Shown: in pieces, positions 1 through 7,963 of the stretch | Numbering within the stretch: the first letter of the stretch is position 1 | Layout: the number at the start of each line of letters is the position of its first letter | DNA from: Marinosulfonomonas sp. | GTDB taxonomy: Bacteria; Pseudomonadota; Alphaproteobacteria; Rhodobacterales; Rhodobacteraceae | Assembly (NCBI GenBank): GCA_026989405.1 | Contig: JALSJL010000334.1 | Location: 1-14,065 of the forward strand | Direction of reading: 5' to 3' | Length of the DNA: 14,065 nucleotides | Notes under the pieces: generated by a model | Told to the model about the DNA's origin: nothing | The model's input: the letters and a program-made list of their open reading frames with translations, nothing else | The model's database searches: none | Position numbers and translations under genes: made by a program

Positions 1-766
1 TGTCGAGCTTCACAAGGGCCCGGAATTCGTTGCGATCCCAATCCTGAATGACCACGGTTTCGCCGCTGTCGGCCCGGGCTATCTGCGCCGGCGTGGGCTT
101 TTCATAGTCAAACAGGTAGGACCGCTCGCCGCGCGACCGGATTTCACCGGAACTGTCGATCACATAGGCCTCTTTCAAACCGCGCTGGATAAGGCTCTGA
201 CCCTGGGTCAACAGCTGCCGTATGTCGCCGTCCGACATGAACGGGTTTTTCGCGCGGGCCTGTGTCAGCAGATTTGACAGCGCCTCGGCGTCCTCGATCA
301 GATCACGCCGGTGCTCGGCCTCATAGGCCTGAGCAGCGGATAAGGAATTGCCCACAACCTGCTGGACTCGCTCGGAAAACCAGCCTTCAAGGCCGATGTT
401 CACCGTCAGCGTCGCGAACACGGCCACCAGCACCGTCGGGATCAGCGCCATCAGCGCAAAAACGCCCGTCAGGCGCAGGTGCAACCTGGAGCCGGCCGAT
501 TTCGCCCGCCGCGCCGCGATCATCTGCACGACCCTTTGCAGCACAAGCGCCGCAACGACCAGCACATAGACAAGATCGGCCAGCAACACGAGACGCAGCT
601 TGGGAGAGGTCGCGCCTTCCTGCAGGGGCCCGAGCACAAGAAAGGTCATCAGCGCCAATGACGGGCCGAGCACGAAAAGACTGACGGTTGCAATGTTCTG
701 AAAACGCCGCTGGCGCCGGAGGCGAACCAGACGTTGCCACGTTCCCGCTCGGACACTTGCCCGCAC
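1..766 (-). CDS. ntrY: Nitrogen regulation sensor histidine kinase NtrY, N-terminal part (runs off left edge)
   Basis: This is the membrane sensor kinase of the NtrY/NtrX two-component pair, which responds to nitrogen (in some relatives redox) status. Only the first 255 codons are inside the window, so no kinase motifs are visible. Three hydrophobic segments are visible, at about residues 25-46, 57-82 and 99-122. The third contains LRLTGVFALMALIPT, a typical NtrY signature. A periplasmic sensor-like stretch follows from about residue 125, containing GLEGWFSERVQ. The start is a GTG at 766-764: a TAG stop lies two codons upstream in frame, and a GAGGG ribosome site sits 6 nt before it. No ATG fits the membrane topology. 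It follows ntrC on the same strand after a 90-nt gap, the usual alphaproteobacterial order. ntrX is expected to lie beyond the left edge (inference). The call rests on sequence likeness and gene order. Confidence 0.9.
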   Translation of the reverse strand, partial: MRASVRAGTWQRLVRLRRQRRFQNIATVSLFVLGPSLALMTFLVLGPLQEGATSPKLRLVLLADLVYVLVVAALVLQRVVQMIAARRAKSAGSRLHLRLTGVFALMALIPTVLVAVFATLTVNIGLEGWFSERVQQVVGNSLSAAQAYEAEHRRDLIEDAEALSNLLTQARAKNPFMSDGDIRQLLTQGQSLIQRGLKEAYVIDSSGEIRSRGERSYLFDYEKPTPAQIARADSGETVVIQDWDRNEFRALVKLD

Positions 767-772
767 GCTCTA

Positions 773-777
773 CCCTC
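773..777 (-). promoter_or_regulatory. Ribosome binding site deciding the ntrY GTG start
   Basis: On the minus strand GAGGG stands 6 nt before the GTG at 766-764. The in-frame TAG immediately upstream of that GTG rules out a longer protein, so this site fixes the ntrY start. Confidence 0.65.
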
Positions 778-856
778 ACACAATGCCGCTCGCGCAGCGT
801 TACCGCCGTGGTGGCTTGGCCGGCTGACACCGATTTGCCACTCTATTGTTGCGCTT

Positions 857-2221
857 TTACATCAATTTGCGGCGCCGTGTCACGCGGATATCCAGTTCCG
901 TGATCTTTTTTCTGAGCGTATTGCGGTTTATTCCCAGCAAGTCGGCGCATTTGGCCTGATTTCCACCGGTTGCCTCAAGCGCAATCTCGATCAGCGGCAG
1001 CTCCATTTCCCGCAGAATACGGCCATACAGCCCGGCCGGCGGCAGCGCCCCGCCATGCAGATCGAAGTAACGGCGCAGTCTTTTCTCGACGCAGGCGGAC
1101 AGGCGGTTGTCACCTGACGCCTCCCCCATGGTGTCGGCTGCCGGTTGCTGGCTCAGGATGGTTTCGGCTTCGGCGCGCGACACCTCTTCTTCGGTTCCCG
1201 TGACCACCAGCCGCCTGATCGTGTTTTCCAGCTGGCGCACATTGCCCGGCCAGCTGAACGCGCGAAACAGATCGCGGGCGGGTCTGGAAAGCCGGCGGGG
1301 CGGGTGCCCCTCGCGCAGCGCCCGGGCCAGGAAATGTTCTGCCAGAAGGTCGATGTCATCCACCCGATCACGCAGCGGCGGCACGCTCATGGTGACCCCT
1401 CCGAGACGATAGAACAGGTCGCTGCGGAAGCTGCCGGCCTCGATCATCGCCGCCAGATCGTCCTGGTTGGTGGCCATGATGCGGGGCGCGTTTTCGGTCA
1501 GCCCGTCGAGCATGCGCACGACCCGGCCCTGTAATTCCAGCGGCAGGTCGCCAATTTCGTCAAACAGCAAGGTGCCGCCGCGGGCCCGCGAAATCAGCTT
1601 GGCCGGGCCTTCGAGCGGCTCGAGGTCGGCGGCGGTGGCCACGACGAACGGCATCGAGCGGCGATCGGAAAAATCATGCACAGCCCGCGCAATCAACGAC
1701 TTCCCGGTGCCGCTTTCCCCGGTGATCAGCACGGCAAGATCGGTGTTCATCACCCGGGCAACAAGTCGATACAACGCCTGCATGGCCTGTGTGCGGCCCA
1801 CCAGCGGCAGGTCTTCGCCACGCACCGGCGGGGTGCTGGGCTGTGCGGGTCGCCGACGCCTGAGGTCAAGGGCCCGGGCCGCGCGCTTCATCAGGTCCGG
1901 CAGGTCGAAGGGCTTCGGCAGATAGTCGTATGCCTCCGCCTCGGCGGCCTGGATGGCGGTGACGATGTTGTTCTGGGCCGAAATCACGATCACCGGCAGG
2001 CCCGGCCGGCTTTGCGCGATCTTCGGCAGCGCCTCAAGCCCGTTGCCATCGGGCATGACCACATCGGTGATCACCAGATCGCCCTTGCCCTCATCGACCC
2101 AGCGCAGCAGCGTCACCAGCGACGACGTTGCGTGCACCTTGCAGCCCGCCCGTGTAAGCGCCTGGGTCAGGACCGTGCGGATCGTGCGGTCGTCATCGGC
2201 GACCAGAACCGTGCCATCCAT
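857..2221 (-). CDS. ntrC: Nitrogen assimilation response regulator NtrC, GAFTGA-less (Rhodobacter type)
   Basis: This is the DNA-binding response regulator phosphorylated by NtrB to activate nitrogen assimilation genes. It has 454 residues. The receiver domain (about 1-120) has acidic residues D9-D11, phospho-acceptor D53 in ITDVVMPDGNG, and K103 in LPKPFD. The AAA+ domain (about 138-340) has Walker A GESGTGKS at 168-175 and Walker B GGTLLFDEIGD at 215-225. The C-terminal Fis-type helix-turn-helix is at about 412-443. The segment that normally carries ELFGHEKGAFTGA between Walker A and Walker B is absent: the chain goes from VVATAADLEP through LEGPAKLISRA straight to GGTLLF. That loop contacts sigma-54. 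R. capsulatus NtrC also lacks it and is known to work with sigma-70 polymerase, so sigma-54 independence is inferred here. The ATG shares one base with the ntrB stop (TGATG), indicating coupled translation. Confidence 0.96.
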   Translation of the reverse strand: MDGTVLVADDDRTIRTVLTQALTRAGCKVHATSSLVTLLRWVDEGKGDLVITDVVMPDGNGLEALPKIAQSRPGLPVIVISAQNNIVTAIQAAEAEAYDYLPKPFDLPDLMKRAARALDLRRRRPAQPSTPPVRGEDLPLVGRTQAMQALYRLVARVMNTDLAVLITGESGTGKSLIARAVHDFSDRRSMPFVVATAADLEPLEGPAKLISRARGGTLLFDEIGDLPLELQGRVVRMLDGLTENAPRIMATNQDDLAAMIEAGSFRSDLFYRLGGVTMSVPPLRDRVDDIDLLAEHFLARALREGHPPRRLSRPARDLFRAFSWPGNVRQLENTIRRLVVTGTEEEVSRAEAETILSQQPAADTMGEASGDNRLSACVEKRLRRYFDLHGGALPPAGLYGRILREMELPLIEIALEATGGNQAKCADLLGINRNTLRKKITELDIRVTRRRKLM

Positions 2222-3309
2222 CAGATATCCCCCTGCTTGCTGATTGCGTCAGCCGGTGCGACCGGAAGCGACAGGCGAAACGCCGTGCGCCCCGGCACCG
2301 AGTCGACGCTGATCCATCCCTGGTTTTCCGCCACGATCCTGGACACCAGCGCCAGGCCCAGCCCGGTTCCGTTTTCGCGCCCCGACACGAACGGGTCAAA
2401 TATCGCCTCCATGAGATCGGCCGGTATGCCCGGCCCGTCGTCGACGATCTCGATCTGAAGCGGCAGCCGTGCGCCGGTTCCGTCCTTGCGCCGCAGCGAC
2501 AACCCGAGGTCGAAATAGGTGCGGATGCTGATCGTTCCTCCATCCGGCCCGGCCGCCTCGGCTGCGTTTTTCAGAAGGTTCAGGATGACCTGGATCATCT
2601 GGTCGCGGTCCACCCATGTCGGCGGCAGCGAGGGGTCATACTCTTCGCGGATCACCATGTTTCCGGCAAACCCCAGCAAGGCCGACCGCCTTGCCCGGTC
2701 GAGAATGTCATGCACGATGACCACCTGCTTTTCCGGCGGGCGCAGGTTGCCGAACTGCTCGACCTGATCGAGAAGCGCCACGATCCGGCGGCTTTCGGCC
2801 ACGATCAGATCGGTCATTTCGCGGTCGTCGCCTTTCAGGTTCATGGCCAGCAGTTGTGCGGCCCCGGTGATCCCTGCCAGCGGGTTCTTGATTTCATGGG
2901 CCAGCATTTCCGCCATGCCGATGGCCGACCGCGCCGATGACGATACCGTCTGCGACTGCCCCAGCCGATCCGATAGCTGGCGCGGCTCCATCACGATCAG
3001 CACTTCCTCCGGCACCCCGGTCATCGGCGCGAACTGGATGTTGCACTGCACCGGCGCACTGTTGCCGCCGGTCACGTCGACATTCTTGACAAACACCGGC
3101 GACAGGGTTTCGCGCACCCGCGCCAGCACGCCGTCCAGTGGCGCGTCGATGGCCAGCTTGTCAAAGACCGGCAGCCCCTCGAGCCGCCTGGCGGACGTGT
3201 TGAGAAACTGCTCGGCCGCCGGGTTGATCGCCGATATGACATCGCGCGCGCCAATCACGAAGGCCGGCACCGGCAGCGAGTTCCACAGGGGGCCGGCAAC
3301 ATGGCTCAT
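2221..3309 (-). CDS. ntrB: Nitrogen regulation sensor histidine kinase NtrB
   Basis: This is the cytoplasmic histidine kinase/phosphatase that controls NtrC and is itself normally controlled by PII protein. It has 362 residues and no membrane segment. An N-terminal PAS-like domain spans about 5-110 (PVPAFVIGARDVISAINPAA). The H-box AHEIKNPLAGI puts the phospho-accepting histidine at 138. The HATPase domain shows N-box NLLKNAAEA (244-252), G1 DDGPGIP (290-296) and G2 GTGLGLA (314-320). All catalytic motifs are intact and the length is normal for the family. It starts inside the end of dusB through an ATGA overlap and ends with a 1-nt overlap with ntrC. The three genes are therefore almost certainly one transcript, and NtrB and NtrC levels are translationally coupled. 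Confidence 0.96.
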   Translation of the reverse strand: MSHVAGPLWNSLPVPAFVIGARDVISAINPAAEQFLNTSARRLEGLPVFDKLAIDAPLDGVLARVRETLSPVFVKNVDVTGGNSAPVQCNIQFAPMTGVPEEVLIVMEPRQLSDRLGQSQTVSSSARSAIGMAEMLAHEIKNPLAGITGAAQLLAMNLKGDDREMTDLIVAESRRIVALLDQVEQFGNLRPPEKQVVIVHDILDRARRSALLGFAGNMVIREEYDPSLPPTWVDRDQMIQVILNLLKNAAEAAGPDGGTISIRTYFDLGLSLRRKDGTGARLPLQIEIVDDGPGIPADLMEAIFDPFVSGRENGTGLGLALVSRIVAENQGWISVDSVPGRTAFRLSLPVAPADAISKQGDI

Positions 3310-4289
3310 GCGGCAAGCCTCGCGTTCGCGCCGAGCGCATCCTGCAACAGGCGCAACACGGCCTGCGGGGCGCGTTCGGTCAGCACTTGCCGGCGCAGAG
3401 CCGGAGGCGTCATCGCGCGGTCCATATACCAGCCCAGGTGCTTGCGCATGACCTTTGCACCCAGCTTCGCACCGTAAAAGCGCAACGCGTCGTCATAGTG
3501 GCGCGCAACCATGTCGGCCAGGGCCCTGCCCCGCGGGATCGCGGGCTCGGGGGTGCCGAATATTTCCGCCCCGATCCTGGCCAGCAGCCAGGGCTGGCCC
3601 TGAATGGCGCGCCCGATCATCACGCCATCAGCGCCCGACAGGTCCAGCGCGCGGCGGGCCTCGGCGGCGCCCAGAATGTCACCATTGGCAATGACCGGAA
3701 TATCCACGGACGCCTTGATATCGCCGATCGCGCGCCAGTCGGCGCGGCCCTCGTAAAACTGGCACCGCGTGCGCCCGTGCACGGTCAGCATCTGCACGCC
3801 CGCGTCCTGGGCGCGCCGGCCAAGGTCGGCTGCGTTCAGCGTCGTGTCATCCCAGCCCAACCGGCATTTGAGCGTGACAGGCACCGAAACCGCGCCAACC
3901 ACCGCCTCGATCAGCGAGAGCGCGTGGTCGAGGTCTTTCATCAGGGCCGACCCCGACAACCCGCCCACCACCTTGCGGGCGGGACACCCCATGTTGATAT
4001 CGATCACGCGCGCGCCATTGGCTTCGACCATCCGCGCGGCCTCGGCCATCCAGCGGGCGTCGCGGCCGGCCAGTTGCACCGCCGAGTTCGCGACCCCATA
4101 GCCAAGCTCGGCGCGTTCGCGCACCCCCGGTTTGGCCTGTACCATTTCCTGGCTGGCAACCATCTCGCTGACCACCAGCCCGGCGCCGAAACCCTGCACC
4201 AGCCTGCGAAACGGCAAATCGGTAATCCCCGCCATTGGCGCCAGCAAGACCGGTGGGGCAAGGGCAACACCTGCCAATTTGATAGTCAT
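3306..4289 (-). CDS. dusB: tRNA dihydrouridine synthase DusB (NifR3)
   Basis: This flavoprotein reduces specific uridines in tRNA to dihydrouridine. It has 327 residues, normal for DusB, with a TIM-barrel fold. The FMN-binding start LAPMAGITDLPFRR lies at about 16-29. The catalytic cysteine is C102 in INMGCPARKV. The tRNA/FMN motifs KCRLGWDD and TVHGRTR and the phosphate-binding end IANGDI...GADGVMIGRA follow in order. The ATG is preceded by AAGGA with an 8-nt spacer. It heads the ntr operon and overlaps ntrB by 4 nt. This nifR3-ntrBC order is the classic arrangement in Rhodobacter, rhizobia and Azospirillum. A role in nitrogen control was once proposed from the order alone; the enzymatic call is the better supported one. 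The promoter must lie in 4290-4460. Confidence 0.95.
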   Translation of the reverse strand: MTIKLAGVALAPPVLLAPMAGITDLPFRRLVQGFGAGLVVSEMVASQEMVQAKPGVRERAELGYGVANSAVQLAGRDARWMAEAARMVEANGARVIDINMGCPARKVVGGLSGSALMKDLDHALSLIEAVVGAVSVPVTLKCRLGWDDTTLNAADLGRRAQDAGVQMLTVHGRTRCQFYEGRADWRAIGDIKASVDIPVIANGDILGAAEARRALDLSGADGVMIGRAIQGQPWLLARIGAEIFGTPEPAIPRGRALADMVARHYDDALRFYGAKLGAKVMRKHLGWYMDRAMTPPALRRQVLTERAPQAVLRLLQDALGANARLAA

Positions 4290-4358
4290 GTGCCTAATCC
4301 TTGAGCAGTTGCGCCCCGGCTACCGCAAAATGGCTGGCTTGGCAATTCACCACCGGCC

Positions 4359-4374
4359 GATATGCGACGATATC
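4359..4374. promoter_or_regulatory. Operator-like dyad in the divergent dusB/ispDF intergenic region
   Basis: GATAT and ATATC form an inverted repeat around a 6-nt spacer. The hexamer CGATAT also recurs exactly 10 bp apart (from 4358 and 4368), so copies would face the same side of the helix. It sits mid-way in the 171-nt region between the divergent starts of dusB and ispDF, where a regulator could act on both. No regulator is assigned, and this may be chance. Confidence 0.2.
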
Positions 4375-4409
4375 GACGTTCGGCCTGTTTGTCGGCAACG
4401 CGTCGCGCA

Positions 4410-4438
4410 TTGTCAGCAAGTTGCGCGCGCATTAAACA
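4410..4438 (+). promoter_or_regulatory. Candidate sigma-70 type promoter for ispDF
   Basis: TTGTCA (4410-4415) and TAAACA (4433-4438) are separated by 17 nt, ahead of the ribosome site at 4450-4457. Transcription would start near 4445, giving a 16-nt leader. It is a sequence match only, and the -10 is weak. Confidence 0.3.
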
Positions 4439-4460
4439 GTCGGAAACCGGGAGGGGCCAT

Positions 4461-5642
4461 ATGACCATATCAGCCGTGATCGTTGCTGCCGGGCGCGGGA
4501 CGCGCGTGGGCGGGCATGTGCCCAAGCAATGGCGCGACCTGGGGGGGCGCGTCGTTCTGGCGTGGTCGCTTGAAACCATGCGCGCCTCGCCCCGAATTGC
4601 CAGGGTCGTCCTGGTTCTGAACCCGGACGACATGGGGCTGGCAGCCGGCTATGAGGCGCATGGCGACGTGGGCGTCGTCGCCGGAGGCCCGTCGCGAGAT
4701 GCCTCTGTGCGGGCCGGTCTGGAGGCGCTGACAAGCACCGACACCAGCCGCGTCCTGATCCACGACGGCGCGCGCCCGCTGGTTGACCAAGCCATCATCG
4801 AGCGGGTCTGCGCAGCCCTTGACACCCACCCCGGCGCGGCCCCCGCGCTGGCAGTGACCGACGCGCTCTGGCGCGCACAAGGCGGGCTGGTCACGGGGGT
4901 CGAGCCGCGTGACGGGCTGTATCGGGCGCAGACACCGCAGGGGTTTCACTACCCTGAAATCCTGGATGCACACCGCGCCCATCCGGGCGGGGCGGCCGAT
5001 GATGTGGAAATTGCGCGCGCCGCCGGCATGGCCGTGGTCATCGTCGAGGGCGCCGAGCACAACCTGAAGATCACGACCGAGGGTGACTTTGCCCGCGCCG
5101 AAATGTATCTCGCGGCGCGCGCGGACAGGGCAGACCGGGCGGACAGGAAGGATACACAGGACATGGACATACGCACGGGAAACGGTTTTGACGTGCATGC
5201 TTTTTGCCGGGGTGATCACGTCGTGCTTTGCGGCGTGCAGATTGCGCATGACAAGGCGCTGCAGGGGCATTCGGACGCAGATGTGGGCATGCACGCGCTG
5301 ACCGATGCTCTTTACGGGGCGCTGTCCGATGGTGATATCGGCCGTCACTTTCCGCCGTCCGACCAACAATGGAAAGGCGCCGACAGCCGCCTGTTTCTTG
5401 AACACGCCATGTCCAGGGCGCGCGCACGGGGCTTTGCGCTGTCCAATGCCGATGTGACGTTGATCTGCGAGGCCCCGAAAATCGGCCCGCATGCAGCCGA
5501 CATGACAAGGACGCTTGCCGAGATCACCGAAACCGACGCCGGACGCATCAGCGTGAAGGCCACCACGACCGAGGGCCTGGGCTTTCCCGGGCGCGGCGAA
5601 GGTATCGCAGCCCTTGCAACTGTCACGCTGGTGAAGCCATGA
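4461..5642 (+). CDS. ispDF: Bifunctional IspD/IspF isoprenoid enzyme
   Basis: This fused enzyme serves the non-mevalonate (MEP) pathway. The IspD half transfers CMP from CTP to MEP, and the IspF half cyclises CDP-ME 2-phosphate to ME-cyclodiphosphate. It has 393 residues. IspD (about 1-215) shows the nucleotide loop AAGRGTRVGGHVPKQW (9-24), AGGPSRDASV (74-83) and HDGARPLV (101-108). IspF (about 236-393) starts IRTGNGFDVHAF with metal ligands D244 and H246, then SDADVGMHAL (271-280), and ends VKATTTEGLGFPGRGEG. The halves are joined by a charged linker (about 217-235) built from repeated ADR triplets. The ATG at 4461 has GGAGGGG just upstream and starts right at the IspD fold; the frame stays open further upstream without conserved sequence. 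Its TGA overlaps the pgpA ATG by 4 nt. Fused IspDF is common in alphaproteobacteria. Confidence 0.96.
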   Translation: MTISAVIVAAGRGTRVGGHVPKQWRDLGGRVVLAWSLETMRASPRIARVVLVLNPDDMGLAAGYEAHGDVGVVAGGPSRDASVRAGLEALTSTDTSRVLIHDGARPLVDQAIIERVCAALDTHPGAAPALAVTDALWRAQGGLVTGVEPRDGLYRAQTPQGFHYPEILDAHRAHPGGAADDVEIARAAGMAVVIVEGAEHNLKITTEGDFARAEMYLAARADRADRADRKDTQDMDIRTGNGFDVHAFCRGDHVVLCGVQIAHDKALQGHSDADVGMHALTDALYGALSDGDIGRHFPPSDQQWKGADSRLFLEHAMSRARARGFALSNADVTLICEAPKIGPHAADMTRTLAEITETDAGRISVKATTTEGLGFPGRGEGIAALATVTLVKP

Positions 5643-6157
5643 GCCGGTTCATCGCCACCGTTTTCTACGTCGGACTGCTGCGCCCGGCGCCCGGCACATG
5701 GGGGTCGGCCGCGGCCGTCCCGATGGCTTGGCTGCTGCACTGGTGGGGCGGGTTTCCGGCGCTTGCCATCGCCACGGTTGGCGCTTTTGCGCTTGGCTGG
5801 TGGGCCACGGCCTCCGCCACGGCCGGGCGCGATGACCATGACCCGTCCGAAATCGTGATCGACGAGGTCGTCGGCATGTGGATCGCGCTCTGGCCGCTGT
5901 CGGCGGGGCTCTGGCATGCGGGCGTCGACCCCTGGGTTTTCCCCTGGCCCGGCTGGGTCATGGGATTTGTCCTGTTTCGCCTGTTCGACATCTGGAAACC
6001 CGGCCCCGTCGGCTGGGCCGACCGGCGCCCGGATGCCTTTGGGGTGATGATGGACGATGTCATCGCCGGGCTGATGGCGGCCGTTCTGGTGGCGCTCGCC
6101 GGTGGCTTTGCGCATTGGGGCGGCGTGATCATGGAATACCTGCGATGGATATTCTGA
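5639..6157 (+). CDS. pgpA: Phosphatidylglycerophosphatase A
   Basis: This inner-membrane phosphatase makes phosphatidylglycerol from phosphatidylglycerophosphate. It has 172 residues, normal for PgpA. The conserved early motif RPAPGTWGS lies at 15-23. The acidic motif DPSEIVIDEVVGMW (68-81) carries the metal-binding Asp and Glu residues. RLFDIWKPGPVGWAD (114-128) and MMDDVIAG (137-144) complete the family signature. Hydrophobic stretches at about 24-60, 77-115 and 140-165 fit an integral membrane protein. The ATG overlaps the ispDF stop (ATGA), and the last 13 nt overlap the start of the next gene, so the three are translated from one message. The end of the protein (EYLRWIF) is in the overlap. 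Confidence 0.93.
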   Translation: MSRFIATVFYVGLLRPAPGTWGSAAAVPMAWLLHWWGGFPALAIATVGAFALGWWATASATAGRDDHDPSEIVIDEVVGMWIALWPLSAGLWHAGVDPWVFPWPGWVMGFVLFRLFDIWKPGPVGWADRRPDAFGVMMDDVIAGLMAAVLVALAGGFAHWGGVIMEYLRWIF

Positions 6158-6621
6158 CCCTCGCGGAAACGGTCCTGAAGCGGGCGCGGCAGGCCGAGGC
6201 CCGCATCACCACCGCCGAAAGCTGCACCGGCGGGCTGGTCGCCGGTGCAATCACCGAGGTCGCAGGCGCGTCGGATATTTTCGACCGCGGTTTTGTCACC
6301 TACTCGAACCGCGCCAAGCAGGACATGCTCGGGGTCAGCCGGAGCGCGCTGGACCGGTTCGGCGCGGTGTCCGAACCCGTCGCGCGCGAAATGGCCGAGG
6401 GGGCCCGCTCGCAGGCGGGGGCCGACCTTGCGGTGTCCATCACCGGCATCGCCGGCCCCGGCGGCTCGGAGCACAAACCCGAGGGCCGGGTCTGCTTTGC
6501 CCTCGCCAATGCGCAGGGCACGCGCAGCCAGACCGTAGAGTTCGGCGCCATCGGACGTTCCAATGTGCGCGCGGCCGCGGTCAGGCACGCGCTCGTGATG
6601 TTGGCGGACGCCCTGCGCTGA
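6145..6621 (+). CDS. pncC: Nicotinamide-nucleotide amidohydrolase PncC (stand-alone CinA C-terminal domain)
   Basis: This enzyme deamidates nicotinamide mononucleotide to nicotinate mononucleotide, recycling the pyridine ring of NAD. It has 158 residues, the size of the single-domain form; the N-terminal COG1058 domain of full CinA is absent. Family motifs run in order: TAESCTGG (23-30) with the proposed active-site serine, VTYSNRAKQDMLGV (51-64), GAVSEPVAREMAEG (73-86), ITGIAGPGG (99-107) and KPEG (111-114). The chosen ATG at 6145 begins MDILTLAETV, where the fold begins. The frame is open far upstream, but that part is only the shadow of pgpA. It overlaps pgpA by 13 nt, so it is probably translated by coupling. 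It ends 5 nt from the stop of a convergent gene, leaving no room for a separate terminator. Often annotated CinA family protein. Confidence 0.9.
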   Translation: MDILTLAETVLKRARQAEARITTAESCTGGLVAGAITEVAGASDIFDRGFVTYSNRAKQDMLGVSRSALDRFGAVSEPVAREMAEGARSQAGADLAVSITGIAGPGGSEHKPEGRVCFALANAQGTRSQTVEFGAIGRSNVRAAAVRHALVMLADALR

Positions 6622-6626
6622 CCCGC

Positions 6627-7943
6627 TCAGTCCGGCGCGCCCGGGCGGTGTTGCGTCGTCAAGGCACGCACCAACCCTTGCAGATCGGGGCCGGACTGAA
6701 TAGCGGCCCAGACAGCGCCGGCCCGTTCTGGCCCGATCAGCGCTTGCGCCTTTTGCCTGAGCTTGCCCGACAGCTCTTCGTGGGCCAGCGGATCGGCAAG
6801 ATCGTGGCGCGCCCCAAGGGTCTCGCCCCCCTCCAGATGCACGGCGACGCAGGCTTCGGCCTCGCTCATCCGATCGCAGAACGTGACCTCGACCAGCCCC
6901 CGCAGTTGCGCGACCCGCAGGTCGCGGGCCGTTTCATCCGAAAAGGCCGCAAGCGAGGCGGTGTCAACGCCTGCCAGCCGCAACGCGGCCGCCTGACGAA
7001 AGCTGAACTTGGATTGCAGCCCATCCGCCGGATCGGAAATGTTGCAGACGTCTTTCCAGCGCGGGTGCGCGCGGATCACAACCCGCTCCACCCGGCGCGC
7101 GCCGATGGTGTCGGCAAGCGGTGCCAGCGCTTCCAGCATGGCATGCAGCCCATGGCAGCAGGCGTGAAACTTGTAGCTCACAGCGTTCATGAGCCAGGTT
7201 TCGCCCAGACCATCCAGTGCCGCCGGGTCGGCCTGACCGTGGTGGGTCTCGCCAAATCCCTGCGCACCGTCAAGCGCGCCGGCGGCCGACTCAAGGCCCG
7301 CCTGCGCCAAAAGCGCGGCCTCGACACCATTGGCCGCGGCAATCCCGGCATTCAGTGGCTTGCCCATGGTCCCGAACTGAGATTTCAGCCCGGACGCGCG
7401 GGTCGAAACGATCCCCAGCGCGTGACCGGTGGTCCGGGCATCCAGCCCGAGCAACCGCGCGGCGGCAAGCGTCGCGCCAAAGGCGCCGGCCGTCGCGGTC
7501 TGATGAAACCCGGCCTGATAATGCGCGCGCCCCAACCAGACGCCGATGCGCACCGACGCCTCGGCCCCGACCAGCGCGGCCGCCAGCATCGCCTCGCCGC
7601 GCGCGTCAACCGATTGGGCAACCGCCAGCGCCGCCGGAACAACCGCCGCCGACGGATGGCCGATATGGGCGAAATGCGTGTCGTCATAATCAAGCGCATG
7701 GCCAATGGTGCCGTTCACCATCGCCGCCATGCGCGCCGGAACCCGAAACCCCTGCCCCACAAGGCCGGCCTGCCGCGCGCCCGCCTCGGCGCGGGCCCGT
7801 TCGACCAGGACGCGCGCCACGGCCTGGTCGCGGCCCGCCCAGGCGCAGGCAGACCAGTCGAACAGGCAAAGGCGCATGACCGCAAGCGCGTTTGCATCGG
7901 GGCGTGCCTCCTGTGCAAATTCAGATAACCGTGTCGCCAGCAT
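6627..7943 (-). CDS. MmgE/PrpD family protein
   Basis: This belongs to the family of 2-methylcitrate dehydratase (PrpD), cis-aconitate decarboxylase and several uncharacterised lyases. The substrate cannot be read from the sequence, and no other methylcitrate-cycle gene is in the window. The 438 residues match the usual length. Signatures in order are HALDYDDTHFAHIGHPSAAV (82-101), GFHQTATAGAFGA (145-157), GLKSQFGTMGKPLNAG (185-200), KFHACCHGLHA (258-268) and, in the C-terminal domain, NISDPADGLQSKFSF. The ATG at 7943 follows GGGGAG and begins MLATRLSEFA, where family likeness begins. The frame is open for 46 more codons upstream, but that part contains a 17-bp tandem duplication and low-complexity sequence, so it is judged non-coding. 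It stands alone on the minus strand, convergent with pncC. Confidence 0.88.
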   Translation of the reverse strand: MLATRLSEFAQEARPDANALAVMRLCLFDWSACAWAGRDQAVARVLVERARAEAGARQAGLVGQGFRVPARMAAMVNGTIGHALDYDDTHFAHIGHPSAAVVPAALAVAQSVDARGEAMLAAALVGAEASVRIGVWLGRAHYQAGFHQTATAGAFGATLAAARLLGLDARTTGHALGIVSTRASGLKSQFGTMGKPLNAGIAAANGVEAALLAQAGLESAAGALDGAQGFGETHHGQADPAALDGLGETWLMNAVSYKFHACCHGLHAMLEALAPLADTIGARRVERVVIRAHPRWKDVCNISDPADGLQSKFSFRQAAALRLAGVDTASLAAFSDETARDLRVAQLRGLVEVTFCDRMSEAEACVAVHLEGGETLGARHDLADPLAHEELSGKLRQKAQALIGPERAGAVWAAIQSGPDLQGLVRALTTQHRPGAPD

Positions 7944-7963
7944 CGCTCCCCGCAGTTTCACCC

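Noticed and set aside
3387..4304. A 305-codon plus-strand open frame opposite dusB, and similar long antisense frames opposite ispDF, PrpD and lipA.
   Set aside because: They mirror the codon structure of the true genes, are rich in Arg, His, Gln and Pro, and have no recognisable domain.
4362..4460. 33-codon upstream extension of ispDF.
   Set aside because: IspD homologues begin at the nucleotide loop right after ATG 4461, which has a strong GGAGGGG site; the upstream part is promoter-like.
6627..7943. Assignment as a true 2-methylcitrate dehydratase (prpD).
   Set aside because: No prpB, prpC or related gene is nearby and the family covers several activities, so only the family name is given.
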